The notes below the pieces were generated by a model, which did not search any database, had not been told where the DNA came from, and saw only the letters and a program-made list of their open reading frames with translations. Shown piece after piece: positions 31,302-41,000 of a stretch of 64,000 nt of DNA. Each line of letters begins with the position of its first letter. The stretch's first letter is position 1. The stretch spans positions 36,588-100,587 of the forward strand of contig DASVQB010000059.1 of assembly GCA_036389295.1 (NCBI GenBank). The letters run 5' to 3'. The DNA comes from AC-37 sp036389295 (lineage in GTDB: Bacteria; Actinomycetota; Thermoleophilia; Solirubrobacterales; Thermoleophilaceae). Made by a program: the position numbers and the translations under genes.

Positions 31302-34160
31302 ATGGTCACCCGCAGCGGGCTCGTCGGGCGCCGGGCCGAGCGGGAGTGGCTCCAGGACGCGCTCGAGAGCGCGCGCGAGGGCCGCGGATCGCTCGTGCTC
31401 GTGGCCGGCGAGGCGGGCGTCGGCAAGACGCGGCTCGTCGAGGAGGTCGCCGCCGGCGCCGGGGGGACGGTCCTGTGGGGCCGTGCGGGTCACGGCGCCG
31501 CGGCGCCCTACGGGCCGGTCGTGGCCGCGCTCCGCGCGCAGCTGCGCTCGGCGCCCGGCTGCTTCGACGGGTGCGGCGCGCTGCTGCCGCACCTGGCCCT
31601 GATCCTGCCCGAGCTGGGCGACCCCGCTCCGGCCGGCGACCGCCCGACCCTCTTCGAGGCGGTGCGCCAGGCCCTCGCGGAGCTCGCCCGCGACGGGCCG
31701 GCGCTCGTCGTCCTCGACGACCTCCAGGCCTCGGACGACGCCACGCTCGAGCTGCTCTCGGCCCTCGCGGAGCCGCTCGCCGAGCTGCCGATCCTGATGG
31801 TCGCGGCGTACCGGTCCGACGGCCTCCCGCGCGACCACACGCTGCGGCGGCTCCGGCACGACCTGCGCCGCGGCGGGCGCCTCGCCGAGCTGACGGTCCC
31901 GCCGTTCGAGCCGGAGGAGACCGGCGAGCTGCTGGCGCGGATCCTCGGAGACGAGCCGGGCCCGCTGCTCGCGAGCACCGTCCACGACCGGACCCAGGGC
32001 GTGTCGTTCTTCGTCGAGGAGCTCGCGCGGGCGCTGCTCCTGACGGGGTCGCTGACCGCGGGGCGGCGCGGGCTCGAGCTGGCCGAGGCGGGGGAGGTGC
32101 CGGTCCCGGAGACCGTCCGCGACGCCGTGCTGATCGGCGCGGCGGAGCTGTCCGAGGACGCACGCGCCGCGGCGGACGCCGCGGCCGTGGCCGGCGACGC
32201 CTTCGACCTCGACATGGTGGCCGAGGTGTCGAGCGCGGCCGGCCTCGGCGAGCTGGTGGAGCGCGACCTGGTCGTGGAGACGGGACCCGGCGTGGGCGCC
32301 TTCCGGCACGCCCTCGTGCGCGAGGCCCTCTACGCGGACGTGCCGTGGATGCGCCGGCGCGCCCTCCACCGCCGGCTGGCCGAGGCGCTCGCGGCGTCGG
32401 GCGCCGGCAGCATCGAGGTCGCGACGCACTGGCTCGGCTCGCGCGAGCTGAGCCGGGCGCGCGAGTGGCTGGTGCGCGCCGCCGAGGAGTCGCGCGGCGT
32501 GCACGCGTACCGCGACGCCGTCCGCGCCGGCCGCCAGGCGCTCGACCTCTGGCCGGAGGGGGCGGACGAGGACGCGCGCGTCGAGGTGCTCGAGTCGTAC
32601 GCGAGCAGCGCCGAGCTGTCGGGCGAGCTGGCGGAGGCGGCCCGCGCGTGGCGTGAGATCTGCGCCGTCCGCGCCGGCGGCGACGCTCGCGAGGAGTACG
32701 CCGCGGCGCAGCGCAGGCTGGCCGCCGTCCACGACCTCAAGGGCGACCGCGACTCCGCGCTGGCGGCGCGCCGCGAGGCGGCCGAGGCCTACGCCGCCGG
32801 CGGCAGGCCGGCGGAGGCCGCCGTCGAGCGCCTCGCCATGGGGAACTACATGCGGGCGAGCGCCAGCTACAGCGCGGCGATCGAGCTCGCGGAGGCCGCC
32901 GCCGCGGACGCCGACCGCGCCGGCCGGCTCGACCTCGGCGTGCGGGCGCGCGGCCTCGAGGGCGTCGCGCGAGCGAAGCGCGGCGAGTTCGAGGCCGGCC
33001 TCGAGACGGTGAGGGACGCGCTCGCGGTGGCGCTCGAGAACGACCTGACGGCCAGCGCGGCCGACCTCTACCAGCGGCTGAGCCTCGTGCTCTACGACGG
33101 CGCGGACTACCGGCGCGCCCAGGAGACGCTCGCCAGCGCGCTCGAGCTCTGCCGCGCGACCGACGAGCCCGGGACCGAGACGGCCTGCGTGACGTGCATG
33201 GTCTACGTCCTGCGCGAGTGCGGGGAGTGGCGCGAGGCCCTCGCGCTCGGCCGCGACCTCGTGGCCTCGGGCACGGCGGTCTGGGTCGCTGAGGGCCTGA
33301 TGGGCGTCATCCACTGCCTCCAGGGGAAGCTGAGCTCCGCCCGCCAGCTCCTCTCCTCCTCGCACGCCGCCGCGACCCGGGTGGGCCACTTCAACATGTC
33401 CGTGGACACCACCGCCGGCCTCGCCAGGCTCGCCGCCGCGGAGGGGGCGACCGACGAGGCCGCCGAGCGCTGCCGGTCGCTGATGGCCCGCTGGGAGCAG
33501 AGCGAGGACCACCACTACGCGGTCAAGGGGCTGCGCTTCGGGGCCGGCTTCTTCGCCCGCCAGGGCGACCTCGGCGCCGCGCACGCATGCGCCGAGGCCC
33601 TCACCGGGATCTCGTCCGAGACCGGGCACGCGGACGCCCTCGCGGCCCTCGCGCACGCGATCGCCGAGGCCGCCCTCGCCGACGGCGACGCGGGGACGGC
33701 CGCGGAGCAGCTGGGCCACGCGGTGGAGCTGCACCGCGGGCTCGACCTCCCGTACGACCGCGCCGAGATCGAGCTTCGCGCCGGCGTCGCGCTCGCCGCC
33801 GCCGGCGACCGCGAGCTGGCGCTCGAGCGGCTCGGCGACGCCTACCGGACCGCGCGGAAGCTGGGCGCCCGGCCGCTCGCCGCCGAGGCCGCGCGCGAGG
33901 TCGCAGCGCTCGGCGAGTCCGTCGCCCGCCGCCTCGGCCGCCGCGCCGAGGCCGACGCGGACGGAGCCGGGCTCTCGCGCCGCGAGCTCGAGGTCGTGCG
34001 CCTCGTCGCCGTGGGGCGCACGAACCGCGAGATCGCGCAGGAGCTCTTCCTCAGCCCCCGCACCGTGGACATGCACGTGCGCAACATCCTGCGCAAGCTC
34101 GACTCGCGCTCGCGGGTCGAGGCCGCGCACCGCGCGGGCGAGCTCGGGCTCCTGCCCTGA
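31302..34160 (+). CDS. LuxR-family AAA-ATPase transcriptional regulator (LAL type)
   Basis: A 952-residue regulator. AAA-type ATPase domain at the N-terminus: Walker A GEAGVGKT (36-43), Walker B ALVVLDDLQ (133-141). A long middle part of about 500 residues is TPR-like (alternating Ala/Arg/Glu helical pairs). The C-terminus (about 891-945) carries the LuxR/GerE helix-turn-helix LSRRELEVVRLVAVGRTNREIAQELFLSPRTVDMHVRNIL. Members bind ATP and often an inducer in the middle region, then activate promoters. The target is unknown. No receiver domain, so it is not a two-component response regulator. ATG start. It differs from the second regulator (49937) in lacking a cyclase remnant. Confidence 0.93.
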   Translation: MVTRSGLVGRRAEREWLQDALESAREGRGSLVLVAGEAGVGKTRLVEEVAAGAGGTVLWGRAGHGAAAPYGPVVAALRAQLRSAPGCFDGCGALLPHLALILPELGDPAPAGDRPTLFEAVRQALAELARDGPALVVLDDLQASDDATLELLSALAEPLAELPILMVAAYRSDGLPRDHTLRRLRHDLRRGGRLAELTVPPFEPEETGELLARILGDEPGPLLASTVHDRTQGVSFFVEELARALLLTGSLTAGRRGLELAEAGEVPVPETVRDAVLIGAAELSEDARAAADAAAVAGDAFDLDMVAEVSSAAGLGELVERDLVVETGPGVGAFRHALVREALYADVPWMRRRALHRRLAEALAASGAGSIEVATHWLGSRELSRAREWLVRAAEESRGVHAYRDAVRAGRQALDLWPEGADEDARVEVLESYASSAELSGELAEAARAWREICAVRAGGDAREEYAAAQRRLAAVHDLKGDRDSALAARREAAEAYAAGGRPAEAAVERLAMGNYMRASASYSAAIELAEAAAADADRAGRLDLGVRARGLEGVARAKRGEFEAGLETVRDALAVALENDLTASAADLYQRLSLVLYDGADYRRAQETLASALELCRATDEPGTETACVTCMVYVLRECGEWREALALGRDLVASGTAVWVAEGLMGVIHCLQGKLSSARQLLSSSHAAATRVGHFNMSVDTTAGLARLAAAEGATDEAAERCRSLMARWEQSEDHHYAVKGLRFGAGFFARQGDLGAAHACAEALTGISSETGHADALAALAHAIAEAALADGDAGTAAEQLGHAVELHRGLDLPYDRAEIELRAGVALAAAGDRELALERLGDAYRTARKLGARPLAAEAAREVAALGESVARRLGRRAEADADGAGLSRRELEVVRLVAVGRTNREIAQELFLSPRTVDMHVRNILRKLDSRSRVEAAHRAGELGLLP

Positions 34161-34194
34161 GGGCCCTCCGTACTCCGGTCCCTAGTATCGCCCG

Positions 34195-36534
34195 ATGCCG
34201 GAGGCCCGACAGACGCCCGATGGCGAGAAGCCCAAGGCGAGGATCGTCCCCGACAAGGCGACGGTCTTCGCCACCGAGACCTTCGACCTGTGGGTCGAGG
34301 GCGAGGAGATCTCCCGGGCCGGGGTGCGCTGGAGCCTGAGCGACCCCTCGGCGGCGAAGCTCGAGGTCGGGATCTTCGACCGCACCGCGCACATCACGCA
34401 GCACGACCCGCCGGCGGCGGGCGCGGTCCAGCTCCGGGCGAGGACCAAGGACGGCCACGAGGCGACGGCCGAGATCAAGTTCAGCGTGATGTACCCCGAC
34501 ACGCTGCCGCACCCGGCGCAGCTGCGGACGCCGCTCGGGACGGTCGGCAAGTCCTGGAGCGACGCGCGGGGAAAGCGCGGCGCGCTGATCCTGCTCGACC
34601 TCATGCTCTCGACGCCCGACGAGCTCACGAACTCGATGAGCCCGATCCCGATCTTCCGGATCGACGACAGGGATACGAACGTGGGGTTCCACCTCCCGTT
34701 CGCGCCGTCGGTCTTCCTGGAGGAGAAGACGTTCGCGGCCCTGGACCCGGAGGCGCCGGAGTGGACCGCCCAGGACGTGGTCTTCGCCTCGACCGCGATC
34801 CACGAGCTCGCCCACGCGATCGAGTTCCGGTACGTGGCGGACTCCGAGCGGATCGGGGCGGCCCTGGCCGACCTGCTGAAGCTCGCGCGGCCCGGCCGCA
34901 CCGGCTGGGTCGTCAGCGAGCAGATGGTCGCGAGCCTCTACGCGTGGTGGTGGGGAGACCAGGTGCTCGGGCTCCCGTGGTCGTACGAGGACTTCATCAG
35001 CGAGTGGTCGAAGGTCGCCGGCTGGCGCGTCCGCGGCCACTGGAGCCAGGCGCTGTTCGGCATGGGCGACCGCCTCCCGACCGCGTTCACGGGCGCCGGC
35101 GCGCTGTCGCCGCTCACCGGCCTCCACCACCTCTCCGGCGTGAAGCTCGGCGAGATCGCGGACTTCGACGCCGACGGCAACCTGACGTCCGAGATGGTCG
35201 ACGCCCTCAGGAGGTCGGGCCACGTGTCCCAGTACGCGGGGTCGGACCCGCACGAGGACTTCGCAGAGACCGTGACCGAGCGCGTGCTCGGGGAGGCCGC
35301 GCTCAACAAGGCCGCGCGCGAGGTGCTGATGAAGAACGCCAAGCGAAACGAGAAGGGTGAGGTGACCGAGCTCGTCCGGACGGGGGAGTTCGGGTACGTG
35401 ACGAAGACCGCGTCGGGGGACGAGAGCCACGGGCACAGGCAGCGCCGGCTGTTCCTCGGCAAGCACGGGATCTACCCCGCCGCCGCCGCGTCCGTTCGCC
35501 TCGGCCAGCGCATCGGCGCGGGGAAGACGCTGCCGGGCTACGAGGTCTTCTACTGGCAGCCGGCGCTCGCGAAGCTGACCGGCGCGGCCGCGGCGTCCGC
35601 GGCGGGGCGGGTCGAGGTGGACGAGGAGGGGAACGTCTCGGGCGGCTACGTCGCGGAGCCGGAGCCCGCGCGCGAGCGGGTCGAGGCGGAGCGGTCGTTC
35701 GACGGCATCGGCGAGCTCGCGGGCGGCTGGCACGACGACTTCGGGGAGGTGCTCGACGGCGTGTCCGGCGTCCTCGCGACGCTCGACGCCGGCGAGCCGC
35801 CCGACCCCGAGACGGAGGAGCCCGAGGCGCTCATGCGGGCGCTCCGCTCCGCGGAGCTGCACGGGGACGGGCTGCGGCGCTACGGCGGGGTGGACGACGC
35901 CGTCGCGCGCGGCGACGTCCTGTTCGACGCCGACCGCACGCCGTGGGTGGTGACCGGCGTCGACGAGCGCGGGCGGGTCGGCCAGGTCATCGGCGCCCGC
36001 GCCGGGCGGCGAGCCGGCACGGAGGCCCGCCGCGACCGCTTCGCGTACGCGTGGCGGCCGGACTCGGCGGCCCGCCGCTTCGCCCCGCCCGAGGGCGAGC
36101 TGTCGCCGGCCTACGCCGACGGCGAGGCGGCGCTGGCGGAGCTCGTCGGGCTGTGGGGCCTCGCCGAGAGCGACGGTCGCACCGTCGGCACGCCGGGCGG
36201 CATGCTCGCCGCGGCGGTCCGGGCGGCCGGCGGGCGGACCCGCGACGACATGAAGTGGCTCGAGCCCGAGGAGGTGCGGGAGTACTGCCGCTCGCACGGA
36301 ACCGCGCCGGGCGCGCCGGGCTCGGACGGCGGAGCGCTCGTCGGCGACCTGGTCGTCCTCGGCGGCGGGAAGCGGGTCGGCGTCCTGACGCGCATCGGCG
36401 AGGACGGCTCGACCGTCGACGTCCTGTTCGGCGGCGGCCCGCGCCGCGGGCGGGTGGGCGAGGAGCCCGACACGGTCCAGCTCGAGCACGGGCTGGAGCT
36501 GCCGGCGGGCGCCGAGCTCTGGCGCCCGTCCTAG
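34195..36534 (+). CDS. Multi-domain zincin-like metalloprotease, novel architecture
   Basis: A 779-residue protein with no signal peptide. Residues about 15-100 look like an Ig-like/BIG-type beta-sandwich (DKATVFATETFDLWVEG to AEIKFSV). The centre holds FASTAIHELAHAIEFRYVAD, an HExxH zinc motif (H203, H207). DPHEDFAETVTE about 150 residues later may supply the third ligand and context (E354 to E358), as in gluzincin toxins. Two later segments (VARGDVLFDADRTPWVVTGV and LVGDLVVLGGGKRVGVLTRIGEDGSTVDVLF) resemble the GD-V-H/GIV core of NlpC/P60-like modules, but the catalytic Cys/His are not apparent. I do not recognise the whole protein. It follows the LuxR gene by 34 bases, and its stop codon shares a CTAG with the convergent VOC gene. 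Confidence 0.7.
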   Translation: MPEARQTPDGEKPKARIVPDKATVFATETFDLWVEGEEISRAGVRWSLSDPSAAKLEVGIFDRTAHITQHDPPAAGAVQLRARTKDGHEATAEIKFSVMYPDTLPHPAQLRTPLGTVGKSWSDARGKRGALILLDLMLSTPDELTNSMSPIPIFRIDDRDTNVGFHLPFAPSVFLEEKTFAALDPEAPEWTAQDVVFASTAIHELAHAIEFRYVADSERIGAALADLLKLARPGRTGWVVSEQMVASLYAWWWGDQVLGLPWSYEDFISEWSKVAGWRVRGHWSQALFGMGDRLPTAFTGAGALSPLTGLHHLSGVKLGEIADFDADGNLTSEMVDALRRSGHVSQYAGSDPHEDFAETVTERVLGEAALNKAAREVLMKNAKRNEKGEVTELVRTGEFGYVTKTASGDESHGHRQRRLFLGKHGIYPAAAASVRLGQRIGAGKTLPGYEVFYWQPALAKLTGAAAASAAGRVEVDEEGNVSGGYVAEPEPARERVEAERSFDGIGELAGGWHDDFGEVLDGVSGVLATLDAGEPPDPETEEPEALMRALRSAELHGDGLRRYGGVDDAVARGDVLFDADRTPWVVTGVDERGRVGQVIGARAGRRAGTEARRDRFAYAWRPDSAARRFAPPEGELSPAYADGEAALAELVGLWGLAESDGRTVGTPGGMLAAAVRAAGGRTRDDMKWLEPEEVREYCRSHGTAPGAPGSDGGALVGDLVVLGGGKRVGVLTRIGEDGSTVDVLFGGGPRRGRVGEEPDTVQLEHGLELPAGAELWRPS

Positions 36535-37001
36535 CCCGCCTGCGCCGCCAGCTCCGCCGCGCGCCTCTCCATCTCCTCGGGCGGTACGTCCTCCACGTGG
36601 GTCGCGATGTGCCAGTGGTGCCCGAAGGGGTCCTCGAAGTGGCCGGCGCGGTCGCCGTAGAAGTGGTCCTCGACTCCCCGCAGCTCGGTTGCGCCCGCGT
36701 CCAGCGCCGCCGCGAACACGGCGTCCGCGTCCTCGACGTACACGGAGATCGTCACCGGCGTGCCGCCGATCGACCTCGGCCCCCGGGCGCCCATGTCGGG
36801 ATGCTCGTCCGCCAGCATGAGGAGCCCGGAGCCGACCTCGAGCTCGGCGTGGCCGACCCTTCCGTCGGGGCCGCCCATGCGCATCCGCTCCTTCGCGCCG
36901 AGCACCTTCGCATAGAACTCGATCGCGGCATCGGCTCCGTCCACGATCAGGTACGGGGTGACCTGCGGATAGCCGTCCGGTATCGGCTTGACGTCGGCCA
37001 T
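36531..37001 (-). CDS. VOC superfamily (PhnB/glyoxalase-like) protein
   Basis: A 156-residue member of the vicinal oxygen chelate fold in the PhnB/YdcJ style. It has VTPYLIVDGADAAIEFYAKVLGAKERMRMGGPDGRVGHAELEVGSGLLML and, near the end, DHFYGDRAGHFEDPFGHHWHIATHVEDVPPEEM, the latter holding the YGDR...GHFEDPFGHHW signature. Family members may be glyoxalases, dioxygenases or antibiotic-binding proteins. The function is not assigned. GAGGAGGA before the ATG is a strong ribosome-binding site. Its stop codon overlaps the convergent zincin-like gene stop at CTAG (36531-36534). Confidence 0.9.
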   Translation of the reverse strand: MADVKPIPDGYPQVTPYLIVDGADAAIEFYAKVLGAKERMRMGGPDGRVGHAELEVGSGLLMLADEHPDMGARGPRSIGGTPVTISVYVEDADAVFAAALDAGATELRGVEDHFYGDRAGHFEDPFGHHWHIATHVEDVPPEEMERRAAELAAQAG

Positions 37002-37127
37002 TGGTCGCTCTCCTCCTCGGCTCGTCGAGTTCGCTGCGCACCCTACCCCGTTCGGCCGGAGGCGTCGGGCGGGGAGGCCGTCCGCCGCTAGGGTCGCGTC
37101 GATGTCATCCGGACGAGAGGCGCCGGC

Positions 37128-38042
37128 GTGACGGGCCGCGCGCTCGTCACCGGAGCGACGGGATTCGTCGGCGGCCGGCTCAGCTCGGCGCTGGCCGACG
37201 CGGGCTGGGAGGTGCGCTGCCTGGTGCGCGACCGCGGCCGTGCGGCGGACCTCGAGCGCCGCGGGCTCGAGCTCCACGAGGGCGACGTCCTGCGACCGGA
37301 GACGCTGCGCGGCGCGGGCCGCGGGATCGACGTCGCGTACTACCTCGTCCACTCGATGGGCCGCGGGGCGCGCGGCGACTTCGCCGACCGCGAGCGCGCC
37401 GCCGCCGAGGCGTTCGCCCGCACGGTGCGCGAGGAGGGCGTCGAGCGCGTCGCGTACCTGGGCGGGCTCGGCGACCGGCCGCAGTCGAAGCACCTGCGCA
37501 GCCGGCACGCCACGGCGCTCGCGCTGCGGGAGCACGGCCCGCCGCTAACTTACTTCCGCGCGGCGATGGTCGTCGGCGCGCGCAGCGAGTCCTACCGGAC
37601 GCTCAGGTACTTGGTGGAGCGCCTCCCGGCGATGATCGCGCCCGCGTGGCTCGCCAACGACACGCAGCCGATCGCGATCGACGACGTGCTCGAGTACCTG
37701 GTGCAGGCGCCGTCCGTCGAGGCGGCCCGGGACGGCGAGGTCCAGATCGGCGGGCCGGACGTCCTGAGCTACGCGGAGATGCTCGACCGGACGGCCGACG
37801 CGCTCGGCGTCCGCCGCCGGCCTCGGGTTCCCGTCCCGCTCCTGACCCCGTGGCTCTCGTCGCTCTGGATCGGGCTCGTGACGCCGGTCGACGCGGGGGT
37901 GGCGCGGCCGCTCGTCGAGGGCCTGGCGTCGCCGACCGTCGTCACCGACCCCTCGGCGGCGGCGAGCTTCGACGTGCGGCCGATGGGCTTCGACGAGGCG
38001 CTCCGGCGCGCCGTCGCCGAGGACTCGCGCGAGGGTCGCTAG
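37128..38042 (+). CDS. NmrA/SDR-like NAD(P)-binding protein
   Basis: A 304-residue atypical SDR with GTG start. The Rossmann glycine motif TGATGFVGGRLSSALADAG is at residues 9-27. Then come LHEGDVLRPETLRGAGRGID, YYLVHSM, and the segment ERVAYLGGLGDRPQSKHLRSR, where the active-site region lacks a clear S-YxxxK. This is typical of NmrA/TMR-like proteins that bind NAD(P) and may act as redox sensors or reductases. A C-terminal DUF2867-like region is not seen. Alone on the plus strand, it faces the divergent VOC gene and may share its promoter region. A likely ribosome-binding site GAGAGG lies eight bases upstream. Confidence 0.88.
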   Translation: MTGRALVTGATGFVGGRLSSALADAGWEVRCLVRDRGRAADLERRGLELHEGDVLRPETLRGAGRGIDVAYYLVHSMGRGARGDFADRERAAAEAFARTVREEGVERVAYLGGLGDRPQSKHLRSRHATALALREHGPPLTYFRAAMVVGARSESYRTLRYLVERLPAMIAPAWLANDTQPIAIDDVLEYLVQAPSVEAARDGEVQIGGPDVLSYAEMLDRTADALGVRRRPRVPVPLLTPWLSSLWIGLVTPVDAGVARPLVEGLASPTVVTDPSAAASFDVRPMGFDEALRRAVAEDSREGR

Positions 38043-38099
38043 ACCGCCGCGCGGAGGTCGCGCGGAGCCCGCTCGCGCGCACCGGTCGAGAATTTCGAC

Positions 38100-41000
38100 T
38101 TGCGCAAACGTGCGGACTCGGTTAGGAATGAACACCTGGCCTCGGTACCCCTTATCGCTCGTCGGGCCTCGCGCAGCAGCATTCTCTTCTCGCTCGTGCT
38201 CGCGCTCGTCGCCGCCCTCGTGCTGGCGGCGGCCGCTCCCGCCTCCGCGGTCACGCGCAAGCAGGCCGCGAAGCGAGCGCTCGCGGCGCTCGGCTCCAAG
38301 AAGGGCAGCGACCCGGTGATCGTGTTCGGGCTGACCAAGCCCCTGCGCGCCGGAACGAAGGTGACGCAGGGCGGCCGGAAGGCCGTCGCGACGGTGGGCG
38401 GCGGCGGCGGCTGGTTCTTCTACGAGGACTCGGCCCCGAACGAGCCGTACGGGCACCCGGGCCGCGTCGCGCTCGTCGGCGCGAGGAGCGGCAAGGTCAA
38501 GCTGTCGAGGACGATCTCGTCGCAGCCGCGCCTGAACGGCAGGCTGCCGGCGTTCCTGGCCACCTCGAAGGCCTACCGCTCGTCGAAGTACCGCGTGTTC
38601 GAGCGAGCCGCGAGCACGTCCGCGCCCGGCGGCGACGACGACGACGCGGGCTCGGTGTTCGGGACCGACACGTTCGCGCCGGGCGGCCTGCTCGCCGGCG
38701 ACGGGCCCAACTCGCCTCCGAAGGCCGACAGGCAGGACGTGGTCGCGAAGCAGGACGCGCCCAAGAGCATTACCCTGACCGGCTCCGACGACGACGGGGA
38801 CATGCTGATCTTCGTGATCACGAAGCAGCCCGACCACGGCACGCTCTCGGGCGCCGCCCCGAACGTGGTCTACACGCCGAACCCGGGCTTCCTCGGCCAG
38901 GATTCCTTCAGCTTCAAGACCGACGACGACAAGGGCGGCTTCAGCAACACGGCCAAGGTGTCGATCGACGTGCGGCCGGTCGGCAGCCCGCCGACGGTGA
39001 CCGCCTCGGGCGGCTGCACCGCCTACGTCGAGCAGACCGCCGCCGTGGTCGTGGACGGGTCGCTCACCGTGGCCGATCCCGACGACACCGTCCTGAGCAG
39101 CGCACGCGTGCGCGTGTCCTCCAACTGGGAGGAGAGCGACGACCTCCTGTTCACCGACCAGAACGGGATCGGCGGCTCCTACGACGACTCGACCGGCGTG
39201 CTCACGCTGACCGGCAACGCGTCGGTCGCCGACTACCAGGCCGCGCTGCGCACGGTCCGCTACCGCAACCTGGCGAGCGGCACGCCGTTCGCGACGAAGG
39301 GCATCGAGTTCACCGCGAACGACGCCGGCAGCGACTCGGCGCCGTCCGTCAAGCAGGTCTGCATCACCGAGCCCGGCGCCAACAACAAGCCGATCGGCGA
39401 GACGAGCGAGGGCGGTCTCCAGTACGTCGAGAACGACGGGCCGGTGCCGGTCGACGGCGGGTTCTTCGTGGTCGACCCGGACTCGGCCCAGCTCTCGGGC
39501 GCGACGATCAAGTTCGCCGAGAGCCAGCCGCCCGAGGACGACGACGGCAACCCGATCGGTATGCCGGTCAACAACTTCACCCCCGCCGAGGACGAGCTGG
39601 CCTTCACCGACCAGAACGGGATCACGGGCTCCTACGACGACGTCAACGGCGTCATGACCCTGAGCGGCACCGCCTCGGTCGCCGACTACGAGGCCGCGCT
39701 CCGCTCGGTCACCTACGAGAACTCGTCGGAGAACCCGTTCACCGAGCCGCGCACGATCCGCTTCCAGGTCACGGACTCGAGCGGCGCGAGCTCGGTCCCC
39801 AGCAGCCGCGGCATCCTCATCACCTCCGTCAACGACGCGCCGGTGGTCACGCCGAGCGACGGCGTCGGCTCCTACACCGAGGGCGACCCCGCGACCGCGA
39901 TCGACTCCTCGCTGACCGTCGGCGACGTCGACGACACGCAGATCGAGGGCGGGCAGGTGCGGATCTCCGGCGGCTTCGAGCCCGGCGACGACCTGGTGTT
40001 CGTCGACCAGCTCGGCATCTCGGGCGTCTACAACACGGGCACCGGTGTGCTCACCCTGACCGGCACGGCGTCGGTCGCCGACTACCAGACCGCGCTGAGC
40101 TCGATCAAGCTCAGCGGGACGAGCGACGACCCGCCGGCCACCAAGACCGTCGAGTACACGGTCAGCGACGGCGACCTCGACTCGAACCCGGCCACCAGGG
40201 GCGTCGCGGTCACGGGCGTCAACGACGCGCCGGTCCTCGCCTCGAGCGACGGCAGCGCGGCGTACGCCGAGAACGACCCGGCGGCGGCGGTCGACCCGGG
40301 GATCGCGGCCAGCGACGTCGACTCGGACGACTTCGCCGGCGCCACCGTCCAGATCACCGGCGGCTTCTCCGCGGACGAGGACGAGCTGCTGTTCGACGAC
40401 CAGAACGGGATCGCGGGGTCGTACGACTCCTCCACCGGGACCCTCACGCTGACCGGAGCCGCCTCGGTCGCCGACTACGAGGCCGCCCTCCGCTCCGTCG
40501 CCTACCGGACCACGTCCGACAACCCGTCCACGGCGACCCGCACCGTCACCTTCCAGGTCGACGACGGCGGCGCAACGGACAACCTCAGCAACTCGGTCAC
40601 GCGCGACGTCGCGGTCACGGCGGTGAACGACGCGTCGGCGCTCGCGACCTCGGAGGGCTCGACCTCGTACACGATCGGCGGCGACGGCGTCCAGGTGGAC
40701 CCGCTGCTGATCGCCGAGGACGTCGACGACGCGAACCTCGAGGGCGCGGAGATGCGGATCGCGACCGACTTCCAGGCCGGCGACGACCTCGTCTTCGTCG
40801 ACACGGCCTCGATAACCGGCGTCTACAACACCGGCACCGGGGTCCTGACGCTGACCGGCACCGCATCGGTGGCCGACTACCAGGCGGCCCTGCGCTCGGT
40901 CGAGTTCCGCACCACCGCTGAGAGCCCGACCCCGTCGAGGACGGTCGAGGTCGAGGTCGACGACGGCGAGCTCGACTCCGCGACCGCGTCGAAGTCGATC

